A stretch of 10,416 nucleotides of DNA from an uncultured Variovorax sp. (lineage in GTDB: Bacteria; Pseudomonadota; Gammaproteobacteria; Burkholderiales; Burkholderiaceae). The stretch's first letter is position 1, and each line of letters starts with the position of its first letter. Shown piece by piece: positions 1 to 5,991 of this stretch. The DNA is taken from contig CAMLCW010000177.1 of NCBI GenBank assembly GCA_946478645.1, forward strand, positions 1 through 10,416, in the 5' to 3' direction. Made by a program: the position numbers and the translations under genes. The notes beneath the pieces were generated by a model. The model was not told the DNA's origin. It did not search any database and saw only the letters and a program-made list of their open reading frames with translations.

Positions 1-487
1 CCTTGCCCTTGTACTTGGGATTGGCGAGGTCTTCGTAGCGGAAGTTCGTGATCGGCTGGGTCTTGTCGGCATAGAGCACGCGCGCGCGCAGCGAGAGCGC
101 GAACCACTGGCCATCGGCACCGCGCAGGTTGGCCGGCACGGCCGATTCGAGCGCCGCCGACTTCACAGGCTGCGTCACGCCGCCGTCGACGAGGTCGATC
201 AGGTTGCCGATGTCGACCGTCATCAGCACGTCGGCCGGCGAGCGCGCGCCCTCGGCCTTGACGCGTTCGAGCAGGCCGTCCTTCACGAACACCGTGTTCA
301 CCTTGATCTTGCTCTGGGCACTGAAAGCGGAGATCAGCGGCTGGATCAAGCCGGGCTCGCGCGTCGTGTAGAGCGTGAGTTCGTCGTTGGCGGCATGGGC
401 GGGCAGCGCGGTGGCTGCCAGCCAGGCGGTGCTGACGCCGATCAGTGCGCGCGCGGCGCGGCCTTGAATGCCGAAGCGGTCGGTCAT
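1..487 (-). CDS. Periplasmic Fe(3+) ABC transporter substrate-binding protein, N-terminal part
   Basis: This is the first 162 residues of an exported solute-binding protein; the rest lies left of the window. The N-terminus is a Sec signal peptide: Arg-containing n-region, hydrophobic stretch at about residues 13-28, and a likely cut after LPAHA (residue 33). The mature protein begins NDELTLYTTREPGLIQPLI. The later stretches SPADVLMTVDIGNL and WFALSLRARVLYAD are typical of the FbpA/FutA ferric-iron binding family (type 2 periplasmic binding fold). Such proteins capture Fe(3+) and pass it to an inner-membrane permease and ATPase, which are not in the window. The ATG at 487 is supported by an AGGAGG at 495-500, seven bases upstream. 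A Fur-box match at 532-550 supports an iron role. The tyrosines that would ligate iron lie in the missing C-terminal part, so the metal is inferred from family and regulation. Confidence 0.88.
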   Translation of the reverse strand, partial: MTDRFGIQGRAARALIGVSTAWLAATALPAHAANDELTLYTTREPGLIQPLISAFSAQSKIKVNTVFVKDGLLERVKAEGARSPADVLMTVDIGNLIDLVDGGVTQPVKSAALESAVPANLRGADGQWFALSLRARVLYADKTQPITNFRYEDLANPKYKGK

Positions 488-531
488 GAAGAATCCTCCT
501 GTTTGTTTCGGAAAGGATCGCCACAAAAGAT

Positions 532-550
532 GACGATGCGAATCATTATC
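532..550 (-). promoter_or_regulatory. Fur box upstream of the iron-binding protein gene
   Basis: The plus-strand 19-mer GACGATGCGAATCATTATC matches the classical Fur consensus GATAATGATAATCATTATC at 15 of 19 positions; the right half matches completely. It lies 45 bases upstream of the ATG at 487. On the minus strand it contains GATAAT (550-545), a plausible -10 element, so Fur-Fe(2+) binding would block RNA polymerase. No good -35 hexamer is visible. The fit between an iron-uptake gene and a Fur site makes repression under iron-replete conditions likely. Confidence 0.8.
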
Positions 551-597
551 ACTGCCCGGCGCTGGATGAGAGTTCCTTGTACTTACATGCCGGTCGG

Positions 598-1311
598 CTA
601 ATCGACCCAGCGGCAAGCCTCGGCCGGCGTGGCGCGCGAGGTCCGGAAGCCATTGGCTGCATGCGACGGATCCTCGTAGCCGAACGAGATGCCGCACACC
701 ACGTGGCGGTCGGCCGGGATGTCGAACCAGCGGTGCAGGAAGCGCGCGCGCGAGGCGACCGCGGCCTGGGCGATGCTGGCGACGCCCAGGCTGCGCGCGG
801 CCAGCATGAAGTTGTGCACGTACGCGCCGCAGTCGAGCACGCCGTAGGTGCCGAGCGCGGCCTCTGTGGTGACGAGCGCCAGGTGCGGCGCGCCGAAGAA
901 CCTGAAGTTCTGCTGCGCCTGGCGCTGCGAGGCCTCGCGGTCGCCGCGCGCGACGCCGACGCTCTCATAGAGCTGGAAGCCGCACTCGCGGCGGCGCGCC
1001 TGGTAGACGCCGCGGTATTCCGCCGGCGGTGCGATGTCATGGCCGGCGTCGGCCGCGGCCTCGGGCGTGTCGAAGGCCTGGCGCAGCCGCTCGGTGGCTG
1101 CGGCGCTGTTCACGATGACCTGCCAGGGCTGCGAATTGCACCAGGAGGCCGTGCGCTGCGCCGCCTGCAGGATCGCGTCGATGGTGTCGCGCGGCACCGG
1201 CTGCGGCAGGTAGCCGCGGCAGCTGTAGCGCGCGTCGAGCAGCGCCTGCAGCACGGCCGCGGGCGAGGGCATCGGGTCGGGTGTGGACGGCATGGCCGAA
1301 TCCGGGCTCAT
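598..1311 (-). CDS. Nitroreductase family FMN-dependent oxidoreductase
   Basis: A 237-residue cytoplasmic protein of the nitroreductase fold, which uses FMN and NAD(P)H to reduce nitroaromatics, quinones or related electrophiles. The N-terminal flavin-binding motif is at residues 28-34 (RYSCRGY, the family RxSxRxF/Y pattern). It is followed by ASWCNSQPWQ at 55-64, the flavin-contacting NxQPW element, then LDCGAYVHNFMLAARSLG at about 159-176 and the C-terminal GISFGYED at 207-214. Length is normal for the NfnB/PnbA-like group. The start overlaps the stop of the upstream thioesterase gene as ATGA (1308-1311), which indicates translational coupling; there is no good Shine-Dalgarno of its own. 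A second in-frame ATG six codons later is possible. Being divergent from a MarR regulator suggests detoxification of an aromatic compound, but the substrate cannot be read from the sequence. Confidence 0.9.
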   Translation of the reverse strand: MSPDSAMPSTPDPMPSPAAVLQALLDARYSCRGYLPQPVPRDTIDAILQAAQRTASWCNSQPWQVIVNSAAATERLRQAFDTPEAAADAGHDIAPPAEYRGVYQARRRECGFQLYESVGVARGDREASQRQAQQNFRFFGAPHLALVTTEAALGTYGVLDCGAYVHNFMLAARSLGVASIAQAAVASRARFLHRWFDIPADRHVVCGISFGYEDPSHAANGFRTSRATPAEACRWVD

Positions 1312-1856
1312 GGTTTCGGCGGCGGGACTTCGAACACCAGGCAGGTCGTGGTGGCGTGCGCGTACAGCGTGCCGTCGGGCCCGAAGAGCCGCGCCTCGGC
1401 GGTGGCGAGCTGCCGGCCGCAGTGGATCACCTTGCCTTCGGCGCGCACCCGCTGCACCTTGGGCGTGAGGCCCTTGACGTAGTTCACGCCGAGTTCGGCG
1501 GTGGTGTAGCCGCGCCCGGGCGGCAGCATCGTGTGCACCGAGCAGCCCAGCGCCGAGTCGAGCAGCGTGGCGATCCAGCCGCCGTGGATGGTGCCGAGCG
1601 GATTCAGGTGCTGCGCGAGCGGCGTGCCCTGGAACACCGCCACACCGGGGCTCGCCGACAGCAGCATGAAGTCGAGCGTCTTCGCGATGGCGGCGAACGG
1701 GATCTCGCCGTTCAGCATGGCCCGGATCGTCTCGAGCCCGGTCTTGCCGGCGGTCTGCTCGGGGCGCGCGAGGCCCGGGCCGGGGCCGTTCTCGATCCGT
1801 TGGGCGACCTGGCGCTCTTCGGCGATCCAGGCTTCGAGTTGGGAGGTGGTCGTCAT
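1308..1856 (-). CDS. PaaI-like hotdog-fold thioesterase
   Basis: A 182-residue cytoplasmic protein predicted to hydrolyse acyl- or aroyl-CoA thioesters. The hotdog core carries the PaaI-type signature NPLGTIHGGWIATLLDSALG at residues 85-104, with His91-Gly-Gly and the probable catalytic Asp100. The strands YTTAELGVNYVKGL (117-130) and VIHCGRQLATAEARLF (143-158) follow, as in the family. An extra N-terminal helix of about 60 residues makes it longer than minimal 140-residue PaaI proteins; this longer form is common in proteobacteria. It is first in a two-gene unit, and its stop overlaps the nitroreductase start by four bases. The ATG at 1856 has only an AGGA 11 bases upstream; a five-codon open frame (1867-1853) overlaps it. 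Expression is probably under the divergent MarR regulator. The acyl substrate is unknown. Confidence 0.9.
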   Translation of the reverse strand: MTTTSQLEAWIAEERQVAQRIENGPGPGLARPEQTAGKTGLETIRAMLNGEIPFAAIAKTLDFMLLSASPGVAVFQGTPLAQHLNPLGTIHGGWIATLLDSALGCSVHTMLPPGRGYTTAELGVNYVKGLTPKVQRVRAEGKVIHCGRQLATAEARLFGPDGTLYAHATTTCLVFEVPPPKP

Positions 1857-1867
1857 TCGGCTGTCAT
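1853..1867 (-). other. Possible leader mini-ORF (MTAE-stop) coupled to the thioesterase start
   Basis: ATG at 1867 opens a four-residue frame, Met-Thr-Ala-Glu, whose TGA overlaps the thioesterase ATG as ATGA. An AGGAG at 1878-1882 lies ten bases before this ATG, while only AGGA at 11 bases serves the main start. Ribosomes loading on the mini-ORF could hand over to the thioesterase. Such short frames also arise by chance, so this is weak. Confidence 0.2.
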
Positions 1868-1888
1868 TCCTGAGTTTCTCCTGTGGTC

Positions 1889-1918
1889 ATTGTCGCGCAT
1901 CATCAATTGCATATGCAA
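1889..1918 (-). promoter_or_regulatory. Probable promoter of the thioesterase-nitroreductase unit
   Basis: On the minus strand TTGCAT (1918-1913) and GACAAT (1894-1889) are spaced by 18 bases. The -10-like hexamer matches TATAAT at four positions; the -35-like hexamer has the TTG core only. The inferred transcript start near 1882 leaves a leader of about 26 bases before the ATG at 1856. The -35 lies inside the palindrome at 1906-1919, so a bound repressor would occlude it. Confidence 0.45.
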
Positions 1919-1926
1919 TGGTTGCA
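1906..1926. promoter_or_regulatory. Probable MarR operator: palindrome plus third half-site
   Basis: ATTGCATATGCAAT at 1906-1919 is a perfect 14-bp palindrome. A third half-site, TTGCA at 1922-1926, forms a second inverted repeat with the right arm (TGCAA-TGG-TTGCA, 1914-1926). MarR dimers typically bind AT-rich imperfect palindromes of this size placed in the gap between marR and a divergent gene. The site covers the -35 positions of both predicted promoters, which suits autorepression and co-repression of both arms. Binding by this regulator is inferred. Confidence 0.65.
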
Positions 1927-1934
1927 CCTACAAT
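1907..1934 (+). promoter_or_regulatory. Probable marR promoter, possibly giving a leaderless transcript
   Basis: TACAAT (1929-1934) is a good -10 hexamer with five of six consensus bases. TTGCAT (1907-1912) lies 16 bases upstream as a weak -35 within the operator. Only seven bases separate the -10 from the ATG at 1942, so transcription would start at or next to the start codon. No Shine-Dalgarno is present before that ATG, consistent with a leaderless message. Confidence 0.45.
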
Positions 1935-1941
1935 CATCATC

Positions 1942-2397
1942 ATGGACACCCCGACCCGCCCGCGCGGCTGCACCAGCTTCAAGGTGCGCCAGCTCACGCG
2001 CCGCCTCTCTGCGTACTACGACGCAGAGGTCTCGAAGAGCGGCCTCAAGACGACGCAGTACTCGCTGCTGTCGAACCTGCGGCGGCTCGGGCCGGTGCGG
2101 CCGGTCGATTTCGCGGCCGAGCTCAAGATGACCGCGTCGACGCTGAGCCGCAACCTGCAGCCGCTGATCGCGGCGGGCTGGGTGGAGCAGGGCGCAGGCG
2201 TCGATGCGCGCAGCCGCCTGCTGGTGCTCACGCCCGACGGCGACACGAAATGGCGCGAGGCGCAGCAGCACTGGAAGACCGCGCAGCAAAAGCTCAATGC
2301 GCTGCTCGGCATCGAGCGCGTGCTGGCGCTGCACCAATTGATCGACGAATCGCTCGACCTGCTGGGCGCGGACGGCGCGCCGGACCTGCCCGAGTGA
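1942..2397 (+). CDS. MarR-family transcriptional regulator
   Basis: A 151-residue winged helix-turn-helix protein, normal for the MarR family, expected to bind DNA as a dimer and release it on binding a ligand. The N-terminal dimerisation helix holds CTSFKVRQLTRRLSAYYD (10-27). Next come GLKTTQYSLLSNL (34-46) and a winged HTH: PVDFAAELKMTASTLSRNLQPLIAAGWVE (54-82), with recognition helix around STLSRNLQPL and a wing containing DARSRLLVLT (88-97). The C-terminal helix completes the dimer interface. The frame is open upstream to 1531, but that part lies antisense to the thioesterase gene. The ATG at 1942 fits the family N-terminus and the operator position. There is no Shine-Dalgarno. Cys10 is the only cysteine and could be a redox sensor, though this is speculative. 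Likely autoregulated through the palindrome at 1906-1919, and likely controls both flanking gene groups. Confidence 0.92.
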   Translation: MDTPTRPRGCTSFKVRQLTRRLSAYYDAEVSKSGLKTTQYSLLSNLRRLGPVRPVDFAAELKMTASTLSRNLQPLIAAGWVEQGAGVDARSRLLVLTPDGDTKWREAQQHWKTAQQKLNALLGIERVLALHQLIDESLDLLGADGAPDLPE

Positions 2398-2398
2398 T

Positions 2399-2421
2399 AC
2401 GGCCGCAGACGCGGCCGTTTT
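2399..2421 (+). terminator. Intrinsic terminator after marR
   Basis: A perfect 8-bp stem ACGGCCGC / GCGGCCGT (2399-2406 and 2411-2418) with the four-base loop AGAC is followed by T's (TTTT, then CCTTT), starting two bases after the marR stop codon. This is a convincing Rho-independent terminator. It would limit read-through from marR into the MFS gene 40 bases later. The downstream genes therefore need partial read-through or their own promoter; no clear one is visible in 2422-2461. Confidence 0.75.
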
Positions 2422-2461
2422 CCTTTCCCCCACTCCCACAACAAACCCAAGAAGAGGTTCC

Positions 2462-3775
2462 ATGTTCGCCCACTCCGTCTCCACCTGGCTGCAGCGCCGT
2501 GGCATTCACTATGGCTGGGTCGTTGCCGCAGTCACCTTCCTGACCATGCTGACGATGTCGGCCGCGCTGGGCCTGCCGGGTGCGATGCTGCAGCCGCTGG
2601 GCAAGGAGTTCGGCTGGAGCACCGAACAGATTTCCTCGGCGCTGGCGCTGCGCTTCGCGCTGTTCGGGCTCATGGGGCCGTTCGCGGCGGTGCTGATGGA
2701 GCGCTACGGCCTGCGCGCGGTCATGTGCAGCGGCCTGGCGCTGGTCGGGCTGGGCATGGCGCTGGTGACGACGGCCTCGCAGCTGTGGCAGCTGTTCGTG
2801 CTCTGGAGCCTGATGCTGGGGCTCGGCACCGGCCTGACGGCACTGGTGCTCGGGGCGGTGGTGGCCAACCGATGGTTCGTGGCGCGGCGCGGGCTGGTCA
2901 TCGGCATGTTGACGGCCAGTGCGGCGACCGGGCAACTGGCTTTCCTGCCGTTCGCGGCCTGGATGATCGAGCATTGGGGCTGGCGCTCGGCGATCGTGCC
3001 GGTCGTGATCGGCAGCGCCCTGATCGGCGTGCTCGCGCTGTGCCTGGTGCGCAACCGCCCCTCGGACGTGGGCCTGCTGCCCTATGGCGAGAAGGCCGAG
3101 CCCGGCAGCGCGCCGCCCGCAGCGGCACCCCCGGCGGCAATGACCTTTGCCACGCCGTTCCGCGTGCTGAAGGAAGTGTCGACCAACCGCACGTTCCTGA
3201 TCCTCGCGGGCACCTTCTTCATCTGCGGGCTGAGCACCAACGGGCTGGTGCAGACGCACTTCATCTCGCTGTGCGGCGACTTCGGCATGGCCGCGGTGCC
3301 GGCCGCTTCGGTGCTGGCGATGATGGGCGCCTTCGACTTCGTGGGCACCATCCTGTCGGGCTGGCTCTCGGACCGCTACGACAACCGCAAGCTGCTCTTC
3401 TGGTACTACGGCCTGCGCGGGCTCTCGCTCTTCTGGCTGCCGCATTCGGAGTTCACGATCTACGGCCTGGGGCTGTTTGCGATGTTCTACGGGCTCGACT
3501 GGATCGCCACCGTGCCGCCGACCGTGAAGCTCGCGGGCGCCGAGTTCGGGCCGGCGAAGGTGGGCATGGTGTTCGGCTGGGTCTTCGCGGCCCATCAACT
3601 CGGCGCCGCCACCGCCGCCTACGGCGCGGGCTTCGTGCGCACGCTGCTGCTCACCTACACGCCGGCGCTGTATGCGGCGGGCGCGGCCTGCCTGGTTGCC
3701 GCGGTGGTGGTGCTGGCGATCCGCCGGCCGGCGAAGGCGGTCGCGGTTCCGGCAGCGGTCGCGGCCCGCGCTTGA
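2462..3775 (+). CDS. Major facilitator superfamily transporter (monocarboxylate/oxalate-formate antiporter-like)
   Basis: A 437-residue inner-membrane protein with about 12 hydrophobic segments, normal for MFS. The N-terminal half begins RRGIHYGWVVAAVTFLTML (12-30), a start typical of the MCT/OxlT-like branch. Loop 2-3 carries a degenerate motif A around GPFAAVLMERYGLRAVM (72-88). A central hydrophilic loop rich in Pro and Ala spans about 200-235, and a second motif A copy is GWLSDRYDNRKLL (300-312). FYGLDWIATVPPTVKLAG (342-359) also recurs in this branch. The ATG at 2462 follows AAGAAGAGG. It lies 64 bases after marR, with a terminator between, and 20 bases before the MATE gene. The substrate is unknown: the branch suggests an organic acid or drug-like anion, and the context suggests export or uptake of whatever the MarR protein senses. 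Confidence 0.88.
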   Translation: MFAHSVSTWLQRRGIHYGWVVAAVTFLTMLTMSAALGLPGAMLQPLGKEFGWSTEQISSALALRFALFGLMGPFAAVLMERYGLRAVMCSGLALVGLGMALVTTASQLWQLFVLWSLMLGLGTGLTALVLGAVVANRWFVARRGLVIGMLTASAATGQLAFLPFAAWMIEHWGWRSAIVPVVIGSALIGVLALCLVRNRPSDVGLLPYGEKAEPGSAPPAAAPPAAMTFATPFRVLKEVSTNRTFLILAGTFFICGLSTNGLVQTHFISLCGDFGMAAVPAASVLAMMGAFDFVGTILSGWLSDRYDNRKLLFWYYGLRGLSLFWLPHSEFTIYGLGLFAMFYGLDWIATVPPTVKLAGAEFGPAKVGMVFGWVFAAHQLGAATAAYGAGFVRTLLLTYTPALYAAGAACLVAAVVVLAIRRPAKAVAVPAAVAARA

Positions 3776-3795
3776 GCGGCCGAAGGAGACGCACC

Positions 3796-5220
3796 ATGAA
3801 CAGCAACAGCCCGCTCCAGGCCGACCTCGATCCACGCACGCGCCGTTTGTTGGAGGCGCCGATCGTGCCCACGCTGCTGCGCCTTGCCGCACCCAATGTG
3901 CTGGTGATGGTGGCGCAGGCGGCGGTCGGCCTGATCGAAACCTACTTCGTCGGCAAGCTCGGCACCGATGCGCTCGCGGGCATGGCGCTGGTGTTCCCGA
4001 TCGTCATGCTGATGCAGATGACGTCGGCCGGCGCGATGGGTGGCGGCATCGCCTCGTCGATCGCACGCGCGCTCGGTGCGCGACGGCGCGGCGATGCCGA
4101 TGCGCTGGTGTGGCATGCGGTGGTCATCGCCATCGGCTTCGGGCTTTGCTTCACGCTGGCGCTGCTCGCGGGCGGGCGCTGGCTCTATGGCGTGATGGGC
4201 GGCAGCGGCGCCGCGCTCGATGCGGCGCTCACGTACTCGAACTGGGTGTTCGCGGGCGCGGTGCTGGTGTGGCTCTTCAACTCGCTCGCGGCCGTGATTC
4301 GCGGCACCGGCAACATGGCGGTTCCGGCCCGGGTGACGGTGGCGGGCGTGTTCTTTCTCGTGCCCGCATCGCCGCTGCTGATCTTCGGCTGGGGGCCGCT
4401 GCCGGGCATGGGCATCGCGGGCGGCGCGATGGCGCTGCTGCTGTATTACCTGCTGGGTTCGATCGCGCTCATCGTCTACCTGCGCTCGCCGAAGAGCCTG
4501 CTGCGCCCCCGGCGGGACGCGATGCAGTTCCGCTGGCCCTTCTTTCGCGGCATCCTGCGCGTCGGGCTCGTCGCGTCGGTGGCCACGGTGGCCACCAACC
4601 TTTCGATCGGCATCGCCACGGCGCTGACGGGGCATTTCGGCACCGGTGCGCTCGCCGGCTACGGCACCGCGTCGCGCCTCGAATACCTGCTGGTGCCGCT
4701 GGTGTTCGGGCTCGGCGCGCCGATGGTCGCGATGGTGGGCACCTGCATGGGCGCTGGCCAGCATGAGCGCGCGCTGCGCGCCACCTGGGCCGGCGCGGGG
4801 CTGGCCTTTGCGCTGACCGAGGCCATCGGCCTGGCGGCGGCGCTGTTTCCGCGCCCCTGGCTGCTGTTGTTCGGCAGCGATCCCGCGATGCTCGAGACCG
4901 GCGCCCAGTACCTGCGCCTGGTCGGGCCTTTCTACGGCTTCTTCGGCGTGGGGCTGGCGCTGTACTTCGCTTCGCAGGGGGCGGGTCGCCTGATGTGGCC
5001 GGTGCTCGGCAACCTGGCGCGCCTGGTGGTGGCCGGGCTCGGCGGCTGGCTCGTGCTGCGCGCGGGCGGCGGGCTCGCGGCAGTGTTCGCGGTGCAGGGC
5101 GCGGCGCTCGTGGTGTATGGCGTTGTGATCGCCTCGGCGATCGCGGGCGGCGCATGGTTCGGCCGCGTCGGGTGGCCTCGCACGCCGGGCAGTCTGTTGC
5201 GGCGCATGGCGCAGGCCTGA
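3796..5220 (+). CDS. MATE family cation-coupled multidrug exporter
   Basis: A 474-residue inner-membrane protein with about 12 hydrophobic segments. It shows the two-fold pseudo-symmetry of MATE (NorM-like) transporters. The first half has PNVLVMVAQAAVGLIETYFVG (33-53), GGGIASSIARALGARRRGDA (82-101) and RGTGNMAVPARV (169-180). The second half has the matching GLGAPMVAMVGTCMGAGQHERA (305-326) and ASQGAGRLMWPVLGN (392-406). These proteins expel cationic or aromatic drugs against Na+ or H+. The true start is the ATG at 3796, eight bases after GGAG in GAAGGAGACGCACC; the longer open frame to its left is antisense-like read-through of the MFS gene. It sits 20 bases after the MFS stop, so the two are almost certainly co-transcribed. 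Finding two exporters of different families together suggests a broad or two-step efflux role. Confidence 0.92.
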   Translation: MNSNSPLQADLDPRTRRLLEAPIVPTLLRLAAPNVLVMVAQAAVGLIETYFVGKLGTDALAGMALVFPIVMLMQMTSAGAMGGGIASSIARALGARRRGDADALVWHAVVIAIGFGLCFTLALLAGGRWLYGVMGGSGAALDAALTYSNWVFAGAVLVWLFNSLAAVIRGTGNMAVPARVTVAGVFFLVPASPLLIFGWGPLPGMGIAGGAMALLLYYLLGSIALIVYLRSPKSLLRPRRDAMQFRWPFFRGILRVGLVASVATVATNLSIGIATALTGHFGTGALAGYGTASRLEYLLVPLVFGLGAPMVAMVGTCMGAGQHERALRATWAGAGLAFALTEAIGLAAALFPRPWLLLFGSDPAMLETGAQYLRLVGPFYGFFGVGLALYFASQGAGRLMWPVLGNLARLVVAGLGGWLVLRAGGGLAAVFAVQGAALVVYGVVIASAIAGGAWFGRVGWPRTPGSLLRRMAQA

Positions 5221-5263
5221 ATCTCTTTTTTCCACCCGGGACCCTGTCCCTGAAAGGCGCTTC

Positions 5264-5974
5264 ATGAGAATCAAGGACTCCGTAGTTTTCATCACCGGCG
5301 CCAATCGCGGCCTCGGGCTCGCATTCGCCAGGGCGGCACTCGCGGGGGGCGCACGCAAGGTCTATGCAGCCGCGCGCGATGCGAGGCAGGTTGCGCTGCC
5401 GGGCGTGGTGCCGATCACGCTCGATGTGACGCAGCCCGCGCAGATCGAGGCGGCCGTGCGCGCTTGCGGCGACGTCACGCTGCTGGTCAACAACGCAGGC
5501 ATTTCACGCGGCAGCAAGCTGCTGGACGACGGTGCGATGGGAGCCGCACGCGCGGAATTCGAAACCAATTTCTTCGGCGTGTGGGCGCTCTCGAAGGCCT
5601 TCGCACCGGTGCTCGGCGCGAACGGCGGCGGCGCCATCGTGAACGTGCTGTCGGCACTGAGCTGGACGACGTTTCCGTCCGTGGCGACCTACAGCACCAC
5701 CAAATCGGCCGCATGGTCGTTGAGCAACGGGCTGCGCAACGAACTGGCGGGGCAGGGCACGCAGGTCACGAGCCTGCACGTCGCCTACATGGACACCGAC
5801 ATGGCCGCGCACGTGCCGGGCCCGAAGGCCTCGCCCGACGAAGTGGCGGCACTGGCGCTCGCGGGGGTGGAGGCCGGCCTGCCCGAGGTGCTGGCCGATG
5901 CGGTCTCGCGCCAGCTCAAGCAGAGCCTGTCGAGCGACACGCCGGCCTACGCGGCCGTGCCGGCCGCCGCCTGA
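5264..5974 (+). CDS. Short-chain dehydrogenase/reductase (SDR)
   Basis: A 236-residue cytoplasmic classical SDR. The Rossmann cofactor motif is TGANRGLG (11-18). LDV (53-55) contacts the adenine ring and NNAG is at 76-79. The catalytic tetrad is Asn102, Ser130 (in NVLSALSW), Tyr143 and Lys147 (YSTTK). Arg38 after the second strand, within AAARD, suggests NADP(H) preference. Length is slightly short but complete. The start at 5264 has a modest GAAAGG upstream. It lies 43 bases after the MATE gene and is probably the last gene of the MarR-linked rightward unit, although a T6 run at 5226-5231 could reduce read-through. It likely reduces a carbonyl, or oxidises an alcohol, of the compound handled by its neighbours. 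The substrate cannot be deduced. Confidence 0.92.
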   Translation: MRIKDSVVFITGANRGLGLAFARAALAGGARKVYAAARDARQVALPGVVPITLDVTQPAQIEAAVRACGDVTLLVNNAGISRGSKLLDDGAMGAARAEFETNFFGVWALSKAFAPVLGANGGGAIVNVLSALSWTTFPSVATYSTTKSAAWSLSNGLRNELAGQGTQVTSLHVAYMDTDMAAHVPGPKASPDEVAALALAGVEAGLPEVLADAVSRQLKQSLSSDTPAYAAVPAAA

Positions 5975-5986
5975 ACGCCTGCGGCG
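5965..5986. terminator. Hairpin in the convergent gap between the SDR and the small exported protein gene
   Basis: CGCCGC (5965-5970) and GCGGCG (5981-5986) form a 6-bp GC stem with a 10-base loop across the SDR stop codon, between convergent genes only 17 bases apart. No T-run follows on either strand, so termination by this hairpin is doubtful. Confidence 0.25.
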
Positions 5987-5991
5987 CGCGC

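Noticed and set aside
577..1482. Plus-strand open frame of 301 codons opposite the nitroreductase
   Set aside because: It is the antisense of a gene with clear FMN-binding motifs, and has no motif of its own.
1531..1941. N-terminal extension of the MarR frame
   Set aside because: The frame is open to 1531 but would run antisense through the thioesterase gene. The MarR family N-terminus fits the ATG at 1942.
2294..3892. Long minus-strand open frame of about 530 codons opposite the MFS gene
   Set aside because: It is rich in Arg, Gln, His and Ala with no family motif, as expected for an antisense frame in GC-rich coding DNA. The opposite strand encodes a recognisable membrane transporter.
5196..5231. 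Possible terminator after the MATE gene (TGCG/CGCA hairpin followed by T6)
   Set aside because: The stem is only four base pairs, and the T-run begins 12 bases after it, so it is not a convincing terminator. It is mentioned in the SDR entry as a possible polarity effect.
5237..5252. Short dyad GGGA/TCCC upstream of the SDR
   Set aside because: Four-base arms around CCCTG are expected by chance in GC-rich DNA.
3655..5358. Minus-strand open frame of about 567 codons opposite the MATE gene
   Set aside because: Composition is typical of a shadow frame. The plus strand has clear MATE motifs, a ribosome binding site and the right length.
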